NCBI GenBank assembly: GCA_016716885.1
Contig: JADJUV010000016.1
Span: forward strand, 1 to 64,000
Length of the DNA stretch: 64,000 nt
Reading direction: 5' to 3'
Origin: Candidatus Trichofilum aggregatum
GTDB lineage: Bacteria; Chloroflexota; Anaerolineae; Promineifilales; Promineifilaceae
Shown here: positions 60,985 through 64,000 of the stretch, one piece after another
Numbering within the stretch: the first letter of the stretch is position 1
Layout of the letters: each line of letters opens with the position of its first letter
Notes under the pieces: generated by a model
What the model was told of the DNA's origin: nothing
The model's database searches: none
The model's input: only the letters and a program-made list of their open reading frames with translations
Position numbers and translations under genes: made by a program

Positions 60985-62496
60985 TCACGTCCATTGAAAG
61001 GCTGGGCTGGCCAGCATGAGCGCGGCCGCGTCGCCTAAACGAGCGGGGACGGAGCCGACGTAAGCGGTGAAAAGGGAAAGGGCCGCACTGTCCAACGGAC
61101 GGCCCAGGGTGATGCCCGCCAACTGGTTCAGGGCGGTAGGGATGTCGTTGGTTGTGGCAGTGACGATCCGCTCCAAGGCCACGGCTTCGCCCAATTGACC
61201 ACTGGTGAGGGCCAGGGCAAAGTTCCAGCGGGGCAACAGATTGCTGGCCCAGGCGGTGGCGACATCGGGGTAACCATCGGGCGGGGACCATTGGAACAGG
61301 GGTTGGCCCATGCGGTCGAGCCAGGGATTGAGGCGGCGAAACTGGATGGTGGGGCTGTGCAGGGCGCGTAAGCTGGAGACAAAGTAGGCAAACGGGCGTT
61401 TGAGTTTAGGTGGCCCACTTTGGAACTCGTCGCTGAGAAAGATGACGCGCAACATGGCTTTGATGTCACCATCGGTTTGTTGGTAGGTTTGGGCCACCAG
61501 GGCCACCAGGGCGGGGGGTGGCTCATCGGCCACGAAGCGGCGGACGAGTTTGGTGGCGATGAAGGTGGCGGTGCTGGGATGGGTGACGAGGATTTCCAGC
61601 AGTTGCAGGACGTCTTGTTCGCCCTGCCCGGCCGGGAAGGTGTTACTGAGGGCGGTTTTGGCCTCGTTGTCGTGTTGGTCGGGCATGAAGGTGAATTGGC
61701 CCTGGTTGCGGCCGCGACGCCCCACGCTCCAACCAGTGAGAAGGCGGGCCACGGCCTGGACATCTTGTTGGCTATAACCGCCGTTGACGCCCAGGGTGTG
61801 TAGCTCTAACAGTTCGCGGGCGTAATTCTCATTGGGTTGCCCCTTCTCGTTGCGCACGTTGTCCAGGTAGACGAGCATGGCCGGGCTTTGGGCTGAGGCG
61901 AAGAGCAGATCGCGGAATTTGCCCAGGGCATGGGGGCGAATGACATCACGGTCGTCTACGATTTTGAGGGCCAGCATGGTCTGGGTTTTGCGGACGTAAA
62001 TGTTGAAATGGTCAGACCAGAATTCGACCATCGCCTCGTATAGTTGGCGGGCGGAGAAGATGGCTCGGCCATAGACGGAGAGGCCCAGTTCGGGGGCTAA
62101 TTCTTGGGGTTCCAGGTCAATGATGGCGTCAATGTCTTGGTGGTAGTAGGTGAGATTACCCAGGAAAGCGTCCGCGGCCGCGTCGTCTAGACCATCCGGG
62201 TTCAGTTGTTCCTCTAGCAGGGCGGCCAAACCGAGGGCGCGGCCGCGTTCCAGGTCGCCCGGTTTTGGCCCATAACCGGCCCGGTTGAGGAACCGCCAGA
62301 TGGGGTCTACCTGGATGGTGGGCAGACCGGCCACCGGGGTGGATGGGTGCGCGTTGGGGGGCGGAACGGGCGTGGCGAGGGTATCGGGGAGTTGCCCTTT
62401 GGCTATTTCGCGGCCAATGACGCTACAACCACTGGCGGTGAGGGTCGCGGCCGCGAGGCCACCGAGTTTGAGGAATTCACGGCGCGAGAGGTTCAT
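60985..62496 (-). CDS. DUF1800 family protein with Tat/lipoprotein signal
   Basis: 503 residues. Signal MNLSRREFLKLGGLAAATLT with the twin-arginine motif SRREFLKLGG, followed by TASGC, so it may be a Tat-exported lipoprotein. The DUF1800 domain shows FLNRAGYGPKPGDLERGRAL, MVEFWSDHFNIYVRK, NYARELLELHTLGVNGGYSQ, DVQAVARLLTGW, ATFIATKLVRRFVADEPP, and PPDGYPDVATAW near the end. Function unknown; it is the usual partner of DUF1501 and translated from the same transcript. Confidence 0.92.
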   Translation of the reverse strand: MNLSRREFLKLGGLAAATLTASGCSVIGREIAKGQLPDTLATPVPPPNAHPSTPVAGLPTIQVDPIWRFLNRAGYGPKPGDLERGRALGLAALLEEQLNPDGLDDAAADAFLGNLTYYHQDIDAIIDLEPQELAPELGLSVYGRAIFSARQLYEAMVEFWSDHFNIYVRKTQTMLALKIVDDRDVIRPHALGKFRDLLFASAQSPAMLVYLDNVRNEKGQPNENYARELLELHTLGVNGGYSQQDVQAVARLLTGWSVGRRGRNQGQFTFMPDQHDNEAKTALSNTFPAGQGEQDVLQLLEILVTHPSTATFIATKLVRRFVADEPPPALVALVAQTYQQTDGDIKAMLRVIFLSDEFQSGPPKLKRPFAYFVSSLRALHSPTIQFRRLNPWLDRMGQPLFQWSPPDGYPDVATAWASNLLPRWNFALALTSGQLGEAVALERIVTATTNDIPTALNQLAGITLGRPLDSAALSLFTAYVGSVPARLGDAAALMLASPAFQWT

Positions 62497-62548
62497 GGGT
62501 TACTCCAGAAGAAAGGACTGAGGATTGAGGACTGAGTGGTGAGCAACG

Positions 62549-62660
62549 AATGAGTGCCTGGCACGGGGCAGAAAAGCCTGGTCAGACCAATACTCGCCGC
62601 CCCGTGCCAGGCACTTGATGTAGAAAATGGTTCTGCCGCATCAGAAAATGGTTCCGCCGC
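62549..62660. repeat. Inverted repeat agtgcctggcacggggc and a short direct repeat
   Basis: AGTGCCTGGCACGGGGC and GCCCCGTGCCAGGCACT form a perfect 17-bp stem with a 29-base loop. It is followed by two direct copies of agaaaatggttc[t/c]gccgca. Confidence 0.8.
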
Positions 62661-62669
62661 AGCCCCTGT

Positions 62670-63197
62670 TCATTGTTGACTGTTTACGGCTAACTGAACG
62701 GGGGCTGGTTTCTTAGCCATTTGCCACACCCGATCCAACAGACCGAGCGCGGCCGCGCCCATGACAGTGACGCCAACCAGGGGGATGAAGACAAACCAGC
62801 CCACGAGGGGAAACAGGCAGGCCAGTTCGTAGACGATGGCCCCACGTACCAGGTTGGTGAGTTCGGAGTTGGGGGTTGCCAGGTGGCTGAGACGTTGACC
62901 CAGCAGGCGGGACATCGCGGCCGCGCCCAGTGTGCCTAGTCCCATACCGGCAAAGGTGGCGAAGAAGGACATCGCCCGCACCGGGCCAAAGGCGACGTTG
63001 GCGGTGATGAGGATGAAGGCCAGGAAAACGCTGGTGACAAAGAGGCCCAGGCCAAAACTTTGGTAGGGATGATGGTCAAGGCGTGCGGCCGCGTGCCGGG
63101 TCACATTAGGCAGCAGCAAATTCAACGCCACCAGCAAGGCGGGCAAACTCAGCAAAATCCCGATCAAGGTAAAAACAACAATGTAAACATCAGTCAT
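62670..63197 (-). CDS. Membrane protein of unknown function (175 aa)
   Basis: Four predicted helices: VYIVVFTLIGILLSLPALLV, SFGLGLFVTSVFLAFILITA, AMSFFATFAGMGLGTLGAAA and LVGWFVFIPLVGVTVMGAAA. A basic loop (RHAAARLDHHPYQ) lies after the first helix. I do not recognise the family; similar small proteins occur next to bactofilin or polymer-export genes. A ribosome site (aaggtgcc) is weak but present. It reads opposite to the export permease that begins at 63634. Confidence 0.65.
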   Translation of the reverse strand: MTDVYIVVFTLIGILLSLPALLVALNLLLPNVTRHAAARLDHHPYQSFGLGLFVTSVFLAFILITANVAFGPVRAMSFFATFAGMGLGTLGAAAMSRLLGQRLSHLATPNSELTNLVRGAIVYELACLFPLVGWFVFIPLVGVTVMGAAALGLLDRVWQMAKKPAPVQLAVNSQQ

Positions 63198-63633
63198 GGG
63201 GCACCTTCCTTTGGGTGATGAGGGCAGGTGGGAGATGGTGTTTTCGGTTAAGGGGGACGGAAGAAAATAATTAATTGTTGAATTTGTGAATTGGTGAATG
63301 TTTAATGGGGCAGTTCTGCCGATTCATCACATTCAACAGTTCACCAATTAATTGTTCGTTCCCTTGCTTACGCATCACTTCGTACCTGCTATCCAGTATT
63401 ACCGATGGATTTACCGAAAGTTGCAATGGGTTTGTAAAATCTGTGTAACATGCGGCCGCGAGAGGGAGCCTTGTTGGTAAGGGTTGTCGTAAGTGCAGGC
63501 ATAGACAATGGAAGAATAGGCTTATTGTTAACGACCAGTGGTTGCGGCCCAACTCGTATTCCCCCCAAAAGAGCGAGTTTGTCCCTCTAATCCTTGCCCG
63601 ATAGCCTCAATATCGTCATAACGAAGTGAAAGA
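63198..63633. repeat. Spacer with an inverted repeat of gaattggtgaat words
   Basis: aattaattgttgaatttgtg on the left and caccaattaattgttcg on the right (63,270-63,352). One GCGGCCGC copy lies at 63452. No gene is supported; a frame of 93 codons at 63271-63552 on the minus strand consists mostly of this repeat. Confidence 0.6.
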
Positions 63634-64000
63634 ATGATAGTTCATATAAGAGCGTTAATCGCTTCCCGCGAGTTGCTTTACACCTGGGTAAGACGCGAAT
63701 TTAAGGTGCGGTACAGCCAATCGTTGTTGGGCGCTATCTGGGCCATCGTGCAACCCTTGTCGTTGATGGTGATCTTCAGCCTTGTTTTTTCGCTGGTTCT
63801 CAAAATCCCTACCGGCGACATCCCTTATCCCCCCTTTGCCTACGTGGGTTTGCTGACCTGGACGTTGTTTAGCAGTGCCTTGACCTTCGCCATTCCCAGC
63901 CTGGTCAACAACATTAATCTGGTCAGTAAAATCCGTTTTCCCCGTGAAATCTTGCCCCTTTCGGCCATTTTGGTCAGCCTGATTGATTTTGCCATTGCCG
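63634..64000 (+). CDS. ABC-2 type polysaccharide/polyol phosphate export permease, N-terminal part
   Basis: The gene runs off the end of the window; 122 codons are visible. It starts MIVHIRALIASRELLYTWVR, then the typical REFKVRYSQSLLGAIWAIVQ, a first helix SLMVIFSLVFSLVLKI, a periplasmic stretch IPTGDIPYPPFAYVG and the helix LLTWTLFSSALTFAI, followed by NINLVSKIRFPREILPLSAI, all marks of the Wzm/TagG/KpsM family. These permeases export undecaprenyl-linked O antigen or similar polymers together with an ATPase that should lie just outside the window. Confidence 0.92.
   Translation, partial: MIVHIRALIASRELLYTWVRREFKVRYSQSLLGAIWAIVQPLSLMVIFSLVFSLVLKIPTGDIPYPPFAYVGLLTWTLFSSALTFAIPSLVNNINLVSKIRFPREILPLSAILVSLIDFAIA

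Overview
The window looks like chromosomal DNA of an uncultured member of the Chloroflexota (Anaerolineae or Caldilineae type). This is an inference from gene content and style: Hanks-type kinases fused to PQQ propellers or Thr/Pro stalks, an FMN-riboswitch-controlled NMT1-like transporter, a DUF1501/DUF1800 pair, a MenC-like enolase, a separate methylmalonyl-CoA mutase large subunit and a single RpoD-type sigma factor. No rRNA, replication origin, CRISPR array, prophage or complete insertion sequence is visible. About a dozen genes, several of them normally essential (tsaE, RNase J, proC), carry one-base frame changes. Most of these sit in or beside G, C or A runs, so I read them as consensus errors and annotate the genes as single units.

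Layout. 1-5,000: end of a VIT/vWA surface protein, a GNAT acetyltransferase, a menC-like enolase, proC and a class IV aminotransferase. 5,000-10,200: an RNA-rich locus with two terminator-bounded non-coding stretches, odd tRNA genes (an Arg-like chimera, Leu without a variable arm, two Ser), three tandem Y RNAs, the Ro60 homologue, an unknown partner gene, tRNA-Ile(TAT) and an HNH nuclease. 10,500-16,000 (minus): methylmalonyl-CoA epimerase and mutase, an M20 amidohydrolase and RNase J. 16,100-27,900: a Ser/Thr phosphorylation cluster (two PP2C phosphatases, two kinases, vWA, FHA) with a response regulator, zwf and rpiA. 28,100-32,850 (minus): a carrier-protein cysteine pathway (cysteine synthase, JAMM protease, CysO-like carrier, DUF4395, thioredoxin, MoeZ). 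33,400-40,900: hemolysin III, a kinase/regulator pair, a nucleotide-sugar epimerase, tsaE-tsaB-rimI and a phosphoesterase. 41,200-46,400: a DUF4349 lipoprotein and an M36 metalloprotease. 46,500-49,740 (minus): a riboflavin-type ABC transporter under an FMN riboswitch. 50,000-52,600: a NYN protein and sigA. 53,000-64,000: membrane proteins, a methyltransferase, a class V aminotransferase, the DUF1501/DUF1800 pair and the start of a polysaccharide-export permease.

Two signals stand out. First, the octamer GCGGCCGC occurs about 98 times in 64 kb (about 2 expected from base composition), in genes on both strands and in spacers, like the cyanobacterial HIP1 element but with a different sequence. 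At many copies the plus strand changes from G/T-rich on the left to C/A-rich on the right, often in the middle of a gene, which gives a sawtooth of strand composition centred on the palindrome. Second, three small RNAs directly upstream of the Ro60 gene carry the conserved Y RNA signature with compensatory changes in both stems, and the first carries a tRNA-like T-arm.

Spacers are full of short inverted repeats built from low-complexity words, plus at least three families of non-autonomous repeat elements. Some of the same words also lie in frame inside a membrane-protein gene.
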